Positions 1 to 5,776 of a stretch of 8,375 nt of DNA are shown one piece after another. Where the stretch lies: assembly GCA_002386045.1 (NCBI GenBank), contig DGEQ01000016.1:11165-19539 (forward strand), written 5' to 3'. Each line of letters opens with the position of its first letter. Positions within the stretch are counted from its first letter, which is position 1. The notes under the pieces were generated by a model that saw only the letters and a program-made list of their open reading frames with translations, did not search any database and had not been told where the DNA came from. The translations under genes and the position numbers were made by a program. The DNA comes from Hungateiclostridiaceae bacterium UBA3922 (lineage in GTDB: Bacteria; Bacillota; Clostridia; Acetivibrionales; DTU013).

Positions 1-69
1 GGTATACCGGTGCAGAAACCGGCAGTATCCGTTTTCGCCGCTTCCCCCGCCATCGACAAAAGCTTCTGA
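1..69 (+). other. Window-edge open frame, possible gene 3' end (weak)
   Basis: The frame starting at base 1 is open and ends at TGA 67-69, giving 22 residues that end in AASPAIDKSF. It could be the last codons of a plus-strand gene whose body lies before the window. The other two plus frames are also open here, and a short minus-strand frame starts with ATG at 53-51 and runs off the edge. Nothing in the residues is recognisable, so coding is unproven. Confidence 0.15.
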
Positions 70-126
70 AAAATCATGTATATACTTAAGACCCATTATG
101 TGATATTCTTATGGGGATGGTCCGGA

Positions 127-250
127 GGGGGACAGTTCTTCAGAAACCGGACGGGGACAGTCTTTCGCAAGGGGACGGTCCTTCAGGATATGGACGGAGG
201 ACGGTCCTTGCGAAGGGACAGTCCCTTACGGTTTGGGGGACAGTTCTTCA
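127..250. repeat. Cluster of GGGGACAGTTCTTCA-like repeats with inverted core
   Basis: Six related units start at 127, 153, 171, 198, 215 and 235. Each is built on GG(G)GAC(A/G)GT(T/C)CTT. The first and last (127-142 and 235-250) are identical over 16 nt. The middle units form an imperfect inverted repeat with a perfect 9-bp core, TTCGCAAGG at 164-172 against CCTTGCGAA at 206-214. Many units are themselves near-palindromic (GGAC-N-GTCC). From memory, such strings occur in Firmicutes as REP-like elements mobilised by Y1 (RAYT/IS200-like) transposases. No transposase is present in the window. Apart from this cluster, 1-309 holds only the uppP promoter candidate. Confidence 0.75.
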
Positions 251-272
251 AAGGCGCGGTCACAAATATAAT
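244..272 (+). promoter_or_regulatory. Candidate promoter for uppP
   Basis: A perfect TATAAT lies at 267-272. The position 17 bp upstream is TTCTTC (244-249), a poor -35 that belongs to the last unit of the repeat cluster. Transcription would begin near 279 and leave a leader of about 30 nt before the GTG start. The -10 is convincing and the -35 is not. Confidence 0.4.
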
Positions 273-309
273 TTATGTGTTATGAGCAGGCAACTGAAGG
301 GGGATAAAT

Positions 310-1095
310 GTGAGCATACTTGAGGCGATAATTTATGGCATCCTGCAGGGACTGGGCGAATTCCTGCCGATATCGAGCACAGCGCACATAACACTGGCGC
401 CGTGGTTTTTCGGATGGAAGGATCCGGGGCTGGCGTTCGACATAGCACTGCACCTGGGCACATTGGCGGCAGTGATCATATTTTTCTGGAGAGACTGGGT
501 CGACCTCATCAGGGCAGGCCTTACGAATACGAAATCGCCCGAGGGAAAGCTTTTCTGGTACATAGTGCTGGCATGCGTGCCGGGCGGGATACTCGGGCTG
601 ATTTTTGAAGAGCATGTGGAGACCACGTTCAGGAACCCGCTGCTGATAGGGATAATGCTGATAGTGATGGGCTTCGTGATCTACCTTGCAGACAGGTATT
701 CGCAGGCCGAGATCGAGCTTATGGATATCGGGCCCGTAAGGAGTTTTTTAATAGGCGTTTCGCAGGCACTGGCCATGATACCCGGTGTATCGCGTTCCGG
801 CATAACCATGGCCGCAGGCCGTACAATGAAGATCAAAAGGGAGGACGCGGCCAGGTTCACGTTCCTGCTCTCTACTCCGTTCATATTCCTGAGCGGTGTC
901 TACAAGGCAAAAGACCTTATCAGCGTTCCGGTCGACCCGCTGCCGTTCGTGGTTGCCATACTGACATCGGCAGTAGTGGGCATCTTCAGCATCAGATTCC
1001 TGCTGGAATACCTGAGAAGGAAAGGGTTCGGCGTTTTCGCCGTTTACAGGCTCGTGCTCGGGGCTGCAGTCGTTGCCACGGCCCTGCTGAGGTAA
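310..1095 (+). CDS. uppP: Undecaprenyl-diphosphatase UppP (BacA family)
   Basis: UppP is an integral membrane enzyme that dephosphorylates undecaprenyl diphosphate to recycle the lipid carrier for peptidoglycan and other wall polymers. Extra copies are known to give bacitracin resistance. The 261-residue product has the usual family length. It carries both signatures: QGLGEFLPISSTAH at residues 13-26 (Glu17 and His26 are the expected active-site residues) and PGVSRSGITMAAGR at 158-171 with the conserved Arg162. FDIALHLGTLAA (43-54) is also typical. Most of the chain is hydrophobic, consistent with a polytopic protein. The start is GTG: AAGGGGG at 297-303 sits 6 nt upstream, and the overlapping ATG at 308 reads straight into TGA. 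It appears monocistronic, with a 370-nt gap to tsaD. Confidence 0.97.
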   Translation: MSILEAIIYGILQGLGEFLPISSTAHITLAPWFFGWKDPGLAFDIALHLGTLAAVIIFFWRDWVDLIRAGLTNTKSPEGKLFWYIVLACVPGGILGLIFEEHVETTFRNPLLIGIMLIVMGFVIYLADRYSQAEIELMDIGPVRSFLIGVSQALAMIPGVSRSGITMAAGRTMKIKREDAARFTFLLSTPFIFLSGVYKAKDLISVPVDPLPFVVAILTSAVVGIFSIRFLLEYLRRKGFGVFAVYRLVLGAAVVATALLR

Positions 1096-1100
1096 CAATG

Positions 1101-1140
1101 CGGTACAGCCGGCGGGTGGCAGACCACCGTCCCGGTACCG
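1101..1140 (+). other. Stem-loop just after uppP
   Basis: CGGTAC (1101-1106) pairs with GTACCG (1135-1140). Inside, GGTGG (1115-1119) pairs with CCACC (1124-1128) around a CAGA loop. The structure starts 5 nt after the uppP stop codon. No T-run follows, so it is not a standard intrinsic terminator. It could protect the mRNA 3' end or act with Rho. Confidence 0.5.
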
Positions 1141-1272
1141 TGGAACACGTCCGTGACACCCGGAAAACGTCAGGGCATATCATGGTTTTTATAAGGGTCC
1201 TGCCGGGGATCTGGGACCATGGTCCTATACGCAGGGGACCATTTTACTGCCGTTTCCGGGAATAACGTACTA

Positions 1273-1301
1273 TTCAACCGACATTGCCAACTTGTTATAA
1301 T
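1273..1301 (+). promoter_or_regulatory. Upstream tsaD promoter (P1), extended -10
   Basis: TATAAT at 1296-1301 is preceded by TG at 1293-1294, giving an extended -10 element. TTCAAC (1273-1278) lies 17 bp upstream as a weak -35. A transcript from here (start near 1308) meets the terminator at 1334-1365 after about 55-60 nt, before reaching tsaD. Confidence 0.55.
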
Positions 1302-1333
1302 TAAGGTGAACATTAGCGTTTTCCCTGGTTTGT

Positions 1334-1365
1334 GCATGGAGCTACGCTCCGTGCTCCTTTTTTTT
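1334..1365 (+). terminator. Intrinsic terminator between two tsaD promoters
   Basis: GCATGGAGC (1334-1342) pairs with GCTCCGTGC (1346-1354), nine pairs including one T-G wobble, across a three-base loop. TCC and eight Ts (1358-1365) follow directly. This is a textbook Rho-independent terminator on the plus strand. It may end read-through from uppP, end a short RNA from P1, or act as an attenuator ahead of tsaD. Confidence 0.8.
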
Positions 1366-1382
1366 GTGGAAAAGAAACATCC

Positions 1383-1411
1383 TTGTAAATACGGCCTGTT
1401 TGGGATATTAT
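1383..1411 (+). promoter_or_regulatory. Proximal tsaD promoter (P2)
   Basis: TTGTAA (1383-1388), a 17-bp spacer and TATTAT (1406-1411) form a good sigma-A-type promoter just beyond the terminator. Transcription should start near 1418, leaving a leader of about 60 nt to the tsaD start. Confidence 0.6.
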
Positions 1412-1478
1412 ACATATTGTATACCAGGCTGGAAGGATACCAGGCTGAACATGATTTTCGTAAACGAAGGTGTTCCGG

Positions 1479-2519
1479 TTGGCAGAAACAAAGGCTGAAA
1501 AAATACTCATACTGGCTGTTGAGACAAGCTGTGACGAAACTTCCGCTGCCGTTGTTGAAAACGGGAGAAAGATCAGGTCCAACATAATCTCGTCCCAAAT
1601 CGATATCCATCAGAAGTTCGGGGGCGTAGTACCTGAGATAGCATCGCGCAAACACGTGGAACTGATCATACCGGTAATGGAACAGGCGCTGGAGGAAGCT
1701 TCGGTCGGCCTTGACAGCATAGATGCGATAGCGGTCACATACGGACCCGGCCTTGCCGGAGCCCTCCTGGTCGGGCTGTCGGCCGCGAAAGCGCTGGCTT
1801 TTGCCACGGGAAAGCCATTGGTGGGAGTACACCATATCGAGGGTCATATCGCTGCCAACTACCTCGAACATGAAACGCTTGAGCCTCCGTTCGTATGCCT
1901 CGTGGTATCGGGCGGACACAGCCATATCGTATACGTGGAGGATTACGACAGGTTCGAAGTAATGGGCCAGACACGTGACGATGCAGCCGGCGAGGCATTC
2001 GACAAGACTGCGCGCGCCCTTGGCCTGGGATATCCCGGCGGACCGCTTATAGACGCACAGGCAAGGAAAGGCGATCCTTTTGCCATAGATTTTCCAAGGG
2101 TCTATTTCAACGACGGATCTCTGGATTTCAGTTTCAGCGGGCTGAAAACTGCCGTGCTGAACTACCTGAACAGCAATGCACAGAAAGGCGCTGAAATCAG
2201 CATACCTGATGTATGTGCCAGCTTCCAGCAAGCCGTTGTGGATGTGCTCGTACACAACACTATCCGCGCGGCCGAGCAGAGAGGTGTCAGGCAGATCGCA
2301 CTGGCAGGAGGGGTCGCGGCAAATTCACATCTCAGGAACAGCATGAAGGAAGCGGCTGAGAAGATCGGCGCGGAGATGTTCTATCCCAGGCCGCTGCTTT
2401 GCACCGACAATGCAGCGATGATCGGGGCGGCAGCCTATTATGGATACATAAGAGGGAAAGTATCGGGTCTCGATCTCAATGCCGCAGCCAGCCTCAAACT
2501 TGGCACGACCTGTGGATAA
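1479..2519 (+). CDS. tsaD: tRNA N6-adenosine threonylcarbamoyltransferase TsaD
   Basis: TsaD (Kae1/YgjD family) transfers threonylcarbamoyl from threonylcarbamoyl-AMP to A37 of ANN-decoding tRNAs, giving t6A, in complex with TsaB and TsaE. Neither partner is in this window. I choose TTG at 1479 because GAAGGTG (1466-1472) lies 6 nt upstream; the in-frame GTG at 1470 overlaps that ribosome site. The resulting 346 residues match the family. Visible motifs are ETSCDETSAAVV (15-26), the metal-binding HHIEGHIAANY with His119 and His123, SGGHSHIV (144-151), the GEAFDKTARALGLGYPGGP segment (171-189), GGVAANSHLR (277-286) and CTDNAAMIG with metal-ligand Asp310. All expected ligands are present. The last nine bases of the gene, including the stop, are an exact DnaA box. 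Two promoters and a terminator lie upstream. Confidence 0.97.
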   Translation: MAETKAEKILILAVETSCDETSAAVVENGRKIRSNIISSQIDIHQKFGGVVPEIASRKHVELIIPVMEQALEEASVGLDSIDAIAVTYGPGLAGALLVGLSAAKALAFATGKPLVGVHHIEGHIAANYLEHETLEPPFVCLVVSGGHSHIVYVEDYDRFEVMGQTRDDAAGEAFDKTARALGLGYPGGPLIDAQARKGDPFAIDFPRVYFNDGSLDFSFSGLKTAVLNYLNSNAQKGAEISIPDVCASFQQAVVDVLVHNTIRAAEQRGVRQIALAGGVAANSHLRNSMKEAAEKIGAEMFYPRPLLCTDNAAMIGAAAYYGYIRGKVSGLDLNAAASLKLGTTCG

Positions 2520-2818
2520 CTTTTTATTTTCCACATTTTTCATTACGTTTTTTACATTTCGATCATCAAATGTGAATTATGGAAGAAAACGACATTTGAC
2601 AGAAATTGTCGGATACCATCGTGTCTCGCCAGAAGCCGGATTGTACTAATAAAAGTACATAAGATGCAGGATCACAGCCATTCCGGCATGGAAAACCGTT
2701 TTGTAGAAAAGTGCTGAATATGGTGAAAACCTGCCTGTGAATTATGTGGAAATTGCGCAGAAAGCGCGTAAATTGCAGGAATTTCTTGTGTGGATAACGA
2801 TGTGGAAAGTGTGGATTA
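2511..2818. promoter_or_regulatory. DnaA-box cluster with AT-rich stretch
   Basis: Eight 9-mers match or nearly match the DnaA box TGTGNATAA. Exact: TGTGGATAA at 2511-2519 and 2789-2797. Near: TTTTCCACA at 2527-2535 (opposite orientation), TGTGAATTA at 2571-2579 and 2736-2744, TGTGGAAAT at 2745-2753, TGTGGAAAG at 2801-2809 and TGTGGATTA at 2810-2818. Five of them lie in one direction within 2736-2818, some directly abutting. Positions 2521-2560 contain only 8 G/C in 40 bases, like an unwinding element. The convergent gap between tsaD and the transglycosylase gene (2520-2863) has no convincing gene. It also holds TGTACT/AGTACA (2642-2647/2654-2659) and GCGC/GCGC (2755-2758/2764-2767) hairpins. 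The boxes are seen; a role as origin or DnaA-titrating locus is inferred. Confidence 0.6.
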
Positions 2819-2863
2819 CAGGTGTCATAATTTGAAGACAAAGCGGCAGGGATCCGTTGAAAA

Positions 2864-3595
2864 TCACTCATTATTGGAATATTTCATGTAATACTCGAGC
2901 ACTTTTTTCACGTAATTCTGGGTTTCTGCATAGGGCGGTATGCCGTTGTACCTCGCGACAGCGCCGGGACCGGCATTGTATGCTGCCAGGGCTAGCCTGA
3001 GATCGCCGTCGAATGCTACAAGCTGGTCTCTCAGGTACCTGGTACCGCCGTCGATGTTTTCGGCAATATCGAAGGGATTCAACACTCCAAGCGCGTCGGC
3101 CGTCCCCGGCATAAGCTGCATGAGACCCTGGGCTCCGGCCCTTGAGACTGCGTACGGGTTGAAATTCGACTCCTGCTTTATGACCGCCCTGATCAGGTTG
3201 GGATCCACGTGATATCTCCGGGCGCTTTCGATGATACATTTTTCGATAAGTTCATTTATATGGGATCTGTCGGAGATGATATTGCCGGACCTGTAGGCTG
3301 CCAGGGCGTTCAGCGCTCTCTGCAGCGATTCGGGCATGCCCTGGACGTTCGCTGCAGCGGCGGCATCTTCATTGCCTGGCAGGCCGGTATCGGCAGCCGT
3401 GATTTCCGCCGTTTCCGGCGCCTCCGGAACAGTGTCCTGCGGGACGATGCTTTCCGCTGCAGGACTCTTGCTTACGGCATCCGACAGGTACTGACGGAAG
3501 GACATGCCTGAAGATGCGCCTTTTATCCTCACAGGTACCCTGCTTTGTATCTCATCTAGTTTTTGCTGAAATATGTCCGATATCTTTGGTATCAA
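2864..3595 (-). CDS. Lytic transglycosylase, SLT domain
   Basis: The C-terminal half is a Slt70-type catalytic domain that cleaves the MurNAc-GlcNAc bond of peptidoglycan with formation of 1,6-anhydroMurNAc. With a start at 3595 (243 residues), visible motifs are IKQESNFNPYAVSRAGAQGL with catalytic Glu142, GLMQLMPGTA and LAAYNAGPGAV. The N-terminus (ISDIFQQKLDEIQSRVPVRI) resembles that of Clostridia homologues. An Ala/Glu-rich linker separates it from the catalytic domain. No signal peptide or membrane segment is visible, so export is unexplained. I prefer TTG at 3595 because GGGGG lies 7 nt upstream; ATG at 3628 or TTG at 3643 in the same frame would add 11 or 16 residues but have no clear ribosome site. 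It is transcribed toward tsaD, and no intrinsic terminator is seen after it. Confidence 0.9.
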   Translation of the reverse strand: MIPKISDIFQQKLDEIQSRVPVRIKGASSGMSFRQYLSDAVSKSPAAESIVPQDTVPEAPETAEITAADTGLPGNEDAAAAANVQGMPESLQRALNALAAYRSGNIISDRSHINELIEKCIIESARRYHVDPNLIRAVIKQESNFNPYAVSRAGAQGLMQLMPGTADALGVLNPFDIAENIDGGTRYLRDQLVAFDGDLRLALAAYNAGPGAVARYNGIPPYAETQNYVKKVLEYYMKYSNNE

Positions 3596-3644
3596 TGGTA
3601 TACCCCCGTTACGCTTCCATTTTACCATAACCGGCAGCAACAAT

Positions 3645-3685
3645 AAAGCGGCTCCGTTTTATATTTCGGAAAACGGACCGCTTTT
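3645..3685. terminator. Likely bidirectional hairpin terminator
   Basis: The arm at 3645-3660 (AAAGCGGCTCCGTTTT) is complementary to the arm at 3670-3684 (AAAACGGACCGCTTT) over 15 pairs with one bulged C, around a 9-nt loop. The ends are A/T-rich, giving a modest T-tract in either direction. It lies downstream of the minus-strand Cys4 gene and upstream of the transglycosylase start. On the minus strand it would end or attenuate read-through between them. Confidence 0.55.
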
Positions 3686-3696
3686 CTTGAATCCAT

Positions 3697-3723
3697 CCCG
3701 GATCTCCCTGCGCCGGATCCGGG
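3697..3723. other. Stem-loop in the minus-strand intergenic region
   Basis: CCCGGATC (3697-3704) pairs perfectly with GATCCGGG (3716-3723) around an 11-nt loop. No T-run follows on either strand. It sits between the end of the Cys4 gene (3791) and the hairpin at 3645-3685, so both may shape the 3' end of that transcript. Confidence 0.4.
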
Positions 3724-3790
3724 TATCTATAGTTGCGGAAACCGGGAACTTACCGTGCAGACCGGGGGACCGGACGGAGTGTTGCCCGTA

Positions 3791-4138
3791 TCAGCTTGCC
3801 GAAATGCTTTTTTCACGTTTCCTGCTGAACCTGGAGCAGGCTTTCCTGGTGCTGCCGTCATAATGCCTTACCGTAAAAAGCTTGCAGAAGCCGGTGGTCG
3901 GACTGTGGCCGGGTTCGGGATGGCGTGCCAGGAAAAATTCACAGTCGATGCACCTGTTTTCCCAGCGTTCGCCGGGATCGGCCACGGGCGCCTCGGTGGA
4001 CCATTGAGCCGGTTTCCTCATATACTTTGAACACCTGTAGTTTCTTGAAACCACCCCGTGTATGGTACAGAAAATATCCGGGTTCACTTTCATGCTGGTT
4101 CCCCTGGCGCAATTGCCGCAATTCCCGTTGCGTTTCAT
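3791..4138 (-). CDS. Small protein with two Cys4 (zinc-ribbon-like) modules
   Basis: I do not recognise a named family. The 115-residue product carries two sets of four cysteines: C7-x2-C10-x13-C24-x11-C36 and C63-x2-C66-x18-C85-x15-C101. Both sets are followed by a similar basic C-S-(K/R)-(Y/F) ending, which suggests an internal duplication. This spacing suits structural zinc binding; an Fe-S cluster is possible. The chain is rich in Arg and Lys, with no signal peptide or membrane segment, so it is probably cytoplasmic. I choose ATG at 4138 because AGGTGG lies upstream with 6 nt spacing. The in-frame ATG at 4210 overlaps the promoter and cannot be used from it. It is divergent from the DUF402 gene and 195 nt upstream of the transglycosylase gene on the same strand. 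Confidence 0.75.
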   Translation of the reverse strand: MKRNGNCGNCARGTSMKVNPDIFCTIHGVVSRNYRCSKYMRKPAQWSTEAPVADPGERWENRCIDCEFFLARHPEPGHSPTTGFCKLFTVRHYDGSTRKACSRFSRKREKSISAS

Positions 4139-4181
4139 CATTTGCCACCTGCCCTGTAATAATCGCTCATACGTACTATGC

Positions 4182-4210
4182 ATTTTAGCATATGCGCACT
4201 CAAATGGCAA
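4182..4210 (-). promoter_or_regulatory. Promoter for the Cys4 gene
   Basis: On the minus strand TTGCCA (4210-4205), a 17-bp spacer and TAAAAT (4187-4182) form a strong sigma-A-type promoter. TG two bases before the -10 makes it extended. Transcription should start near 4175, giving a leader of about 37 nt. It fixes the gene start at 4138 rather than 4210. Confidence 0.7.
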
Positions 4211-4261
4211 ATAATGGGAAATAAACGGCCGACCTGTACCGGTGCGTATTCGAATAACCTG

Positions 4262-4290
4262 TTTCGTGATGTAAAGAACTGGGGTATAAT
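4262..4290 (+). promoter_or_regulatory. Promoter for the DUF402-PHP operon
   Basis: A perfect TATAAT lies at 4285-4290. The best -35 at 17 bp is TTTCGT (4262-4267), which is weak, so an activator or a different spacing is possible. The leader to the ATG at 4324 would be about 27 nt. Confidence 0.45.
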
Positions 4291-4323
4291 TATATACAAT
4301 GTCTTCGGGAAAAGGTGAGGATC

Positions 4324-4797
4324 ATGAAAAAACCGACGGTACTCCGCAGGAGATACATACCTCTTGAACTGGTGGATATTTCGGATGATGAAATGCTGCA
4401 CAGGAGCGATGATCTGCTCGTAACCAGGTGGTCAAGCATCAGGCCGCGCATGGATATTTCCGGAGGCATTTCCTTTACATTTCTGAACAGGGGTTACAAG
4501 GTGGGCAGGTTTTACGACAGCAACAGGAACTTCCTCTACTGGTACTGCGATATAATAGAGACCGAGTATGACCGCAGGACCGATACATACACTATAAACG
4601 ACCTGCTGCTGGATATAAAGATATACCCGGACGGAAGAGTGGTACTGCTCGACGCGGATGAAATGGCACAGGCGATGGAAGAAGGGCTCGTCAGCTGTGA
4701 ACAGGCTTCAAAGGCCCTGAAGACGCTGGATGATCTGCTTAGGATGATATACGGGGGCAACTTTCCGCCTCCGGAATGTGCAGGCTGGGAATTCTAG
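4324..4797 (+). CDS. DUF402 family protein (FomD/Ntdp-like nucleotide phosphatase)
   Basis: The 157-residue product matches the DUF402 fold. It contains the RFYDSNRNFLYWYCDIIE core (about 60-77), the Asp-rich INDLLLDIKIYPDGRVVLLDADE segment (about 88-110), and a helical C-terminus. Characterised relatives are S. aureus Ntdp, a nucleoside di/triphosphatase, and Streptomyces FomD, which hydrolyses a CMP conjugate using divalent metals. The acidic residues in these segments are likely metal ligands. The substrate here is unknown. ATG at 4324 is preferred over the in-frame GTG at 4315 because AAGGTG (4312-4317) is the ribosome site, 6 nt away. The PHP gene follows 37 nt later on the same strand with no terminator, so the two are probably co-transcribed. 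Confidence 0.85.
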   Translation: MKKPTVLRRRYIPLELVDISDDEMLHRSDDLLVTRWSSIRPRMDISGGISFTFLNRGYKVGRFYDSNRNFLYWYCDIIETEYDRRTDTYTINDLLLDIKIYPDGRVVLLDADEMAQAMEEGLVSCEQASKALKTLDDLLRMIYGGNFPPPECAGWEF

Positions 4798-4816
4798 CCC
4801 CGGCGGCAAAAGCGAC

Positions 4817-4825
4817 AGGAGATGA
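4817..4825 (+). promoter_or_regulatory. Ribosome binding site deciding the PHP gene start
   Basis: AGGAGATGA matches the full anti-Shine-Dalgarno consensus AGGAGGTGA at eight of nine positions. It lies 9 nt before the ATG at 4835. The ATG inside it (4822) opens only a seven-codon frame that overlaps the true start, so 4835 is the gene start. Confidence 0.6.
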
Positions 4826-4834
4826 TTTTCTATC

Positions 4835-5734
4835 ATGATAACTGAAGACAACGGCAAATATATAGATCTCCATACACATTCCATGGCGTCCGACGGCAGC
4901 ATGACACCGGCGGAACTCGTCAGGCATGCATTTCAGAGTGGCCTTGCGGCCATGGCGCTGACGGACCATGATACGGTGGCCGGAGTGGAAGAGGCGCTCG
5001 AAGAGGGCGCCAGGACAGGCGTCGAAGTCATCGCCGGCGTCGAGATCAGTGTTTCGCTCTCGGAATGGGGCTTTAATCCGGATGAAATTGAAATGCACCT
5101 GCTGGGCTATTTTTTCACCGACGGTTACAGGTCGCTGCAGCCGGTGCTTGAAGACCTGCGCAGGAGAAGGGAGCAGCGCAACCCGAAAATCATCGAAAAA
5201 CTTAACGGGATGGGTATTGACATCACGATGGAAGAGGTGGCGGCGAAAGCTCCCGGCGGGGTCGTAGGGCGGGGCCATATTGCAAGGGTGTTGATGGAGA
5301 AAGGATATACTGCGAGCGTGGAGGAAGGGTTCGCGAAATATCTTGGAACCGGCAAGCCTGCATATGTCAGTAAGGACAAGCTGACCCCGGAACAGGGGAT
5401 AGCCGTGATCCTCGAAGCCGGGGGAGTGCCGGTCCTGGCGCATCCTGTACTCCTTGGACTGGAGCGCGGACAACTGCCGGCTGTGCTTGAAAGGCTGAAA
5501 AAAGCAGGCCTGAAAGGTATAGAAGCACTGTATTCCGAGAATACGCCGGAGCAGACACGGGAACTGCTTGAGGTTGCCGAAAAAACAGGCCTTAAGGTCA
5601 CAGGGGGCAGCGATTTCCACGGCATTTTCAAGCCTGAGATAAAAATCGGCACGGGCAGGGGAAACCTGAAGATCCCGTACAGGCTGCTTGAGGAACTGAA
5701 AGATATGCAGGTGATGAAAAAGAAGTATAGGTGA
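4835..5734 (+). CDS. PHP-domain phosphoesterase (TrpH/RNase AM-like)
   Basis: The 299-residue product is a complete PHP-domain metallophosphoesterase of the TrpH/YciV type. Characterised relatives remove the 3'-phosphate from nucleoside 3',5'-bisphosphates or degrade short RNA 5'->3' (RNase AM). Metal and catalytic residues are visible in order: D11-LHTHS with His13 and His15, Asp20, TDHD (43-46) with His45, GVE with Glu70, EMH with His88, GRGH with His148, AHP with His203, and GSDFHG with Asp260 and His262. The protein has no membrane segment and is presumably cytoplasmic. It probably shares a transcript with the DUF402 gene. The stop codon lies inside a 20-nt tandem repeat, so the last ten or so residues (MQVMKKKYR) are encoded by the first repeat unit. 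The exact substrate cannot be read from the sequence. Confidence 0.92.
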   Translation: MITEDNGKYIDLHTHSMASDGSMTPAELVRHAFQSGLAAMALTDHDTVAGVEEALEEGARTGVEVIAGVEISVSLSEWGFNPDEIEMHLLGYFFTDGYRSLQPVLEDLRRRREQRNPKIIEKLNGMGIDITMEEVAAKAPGGVVGRGHIARVLMEKGYTASVEEGFAKYLGTGKPAYVSKDKLTPEQGIAVILEAGGVPVLAHPVLLGLERGQLPAVLERLKKAGLKGIEALYSENTPEQTRELLEVAEKTGLKVTGGSDFHGIFKPEIKIGTGRGNLKIPYRLLEELKDMQVMKKKYR

Positions 5735-5760
5735 TCAAAAAGAAGTGCAGGCGCTGAAAC
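5709..5760 (+). repeat. 20-nt tandem repeat spanning the PHP stop codon
   Basis: AGGTGATGAAAAAGAAGTAT (5709-5728) is followed directly by AGGTGATCAAAAAGAAGTGC (5729-5748), 17 of 20 identical. A decayed third start, AGGCGCTGAAAC, follows (5749-5760). The stop codon TGA (5732-5734) is in the second unit. Because 20 is not a multiple of three, copy-number change would alter the C-terminus. Confidence 0.7.
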
Positions 5761-5776
5761 ATATATTATTGCCAAT

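Noticed and set aside
127..250. CRISPR array
   Set aside because: Units are short, degenerate, irregularly spaced (17-27 nt) and in mixed orientation, with no spacers or cas genes.
76..323. Two short plus-strand open frames through the repeat cluster before uppP
   Set aside because: Their residues simply translate the repeat, they lack ribosome sites, and one runs into the uppP start.
1214..1225. 12-bp palindrome GGACCATGGTCC as an operator
   Set aside because: It is perfect but lies 48 bp upstream of the nearest -35 and has no second copy; noted only as a possible binding site.
1219..1587. Plus-strand 122-codon open frame upstream of and overlapping tsaD
   Set aside because: It crosses the terminator and both promoters and overlaps tsaD in another frame; no family features are seen.
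1170..2255. Long minus-strand open frame (361 codons) opposite tsaD
   Set aside because: It is antisense to a gene with every TsaD motif, has no recognisable family and is rich in unlikely residue runs; it is a codon-bias shadow.
4739..5620. Minus-strand open frame of 293 codons opposite the PHP gene
   Set aside because: It mirrors a complete PHP enzyme and has no ribosome site or family pattern.
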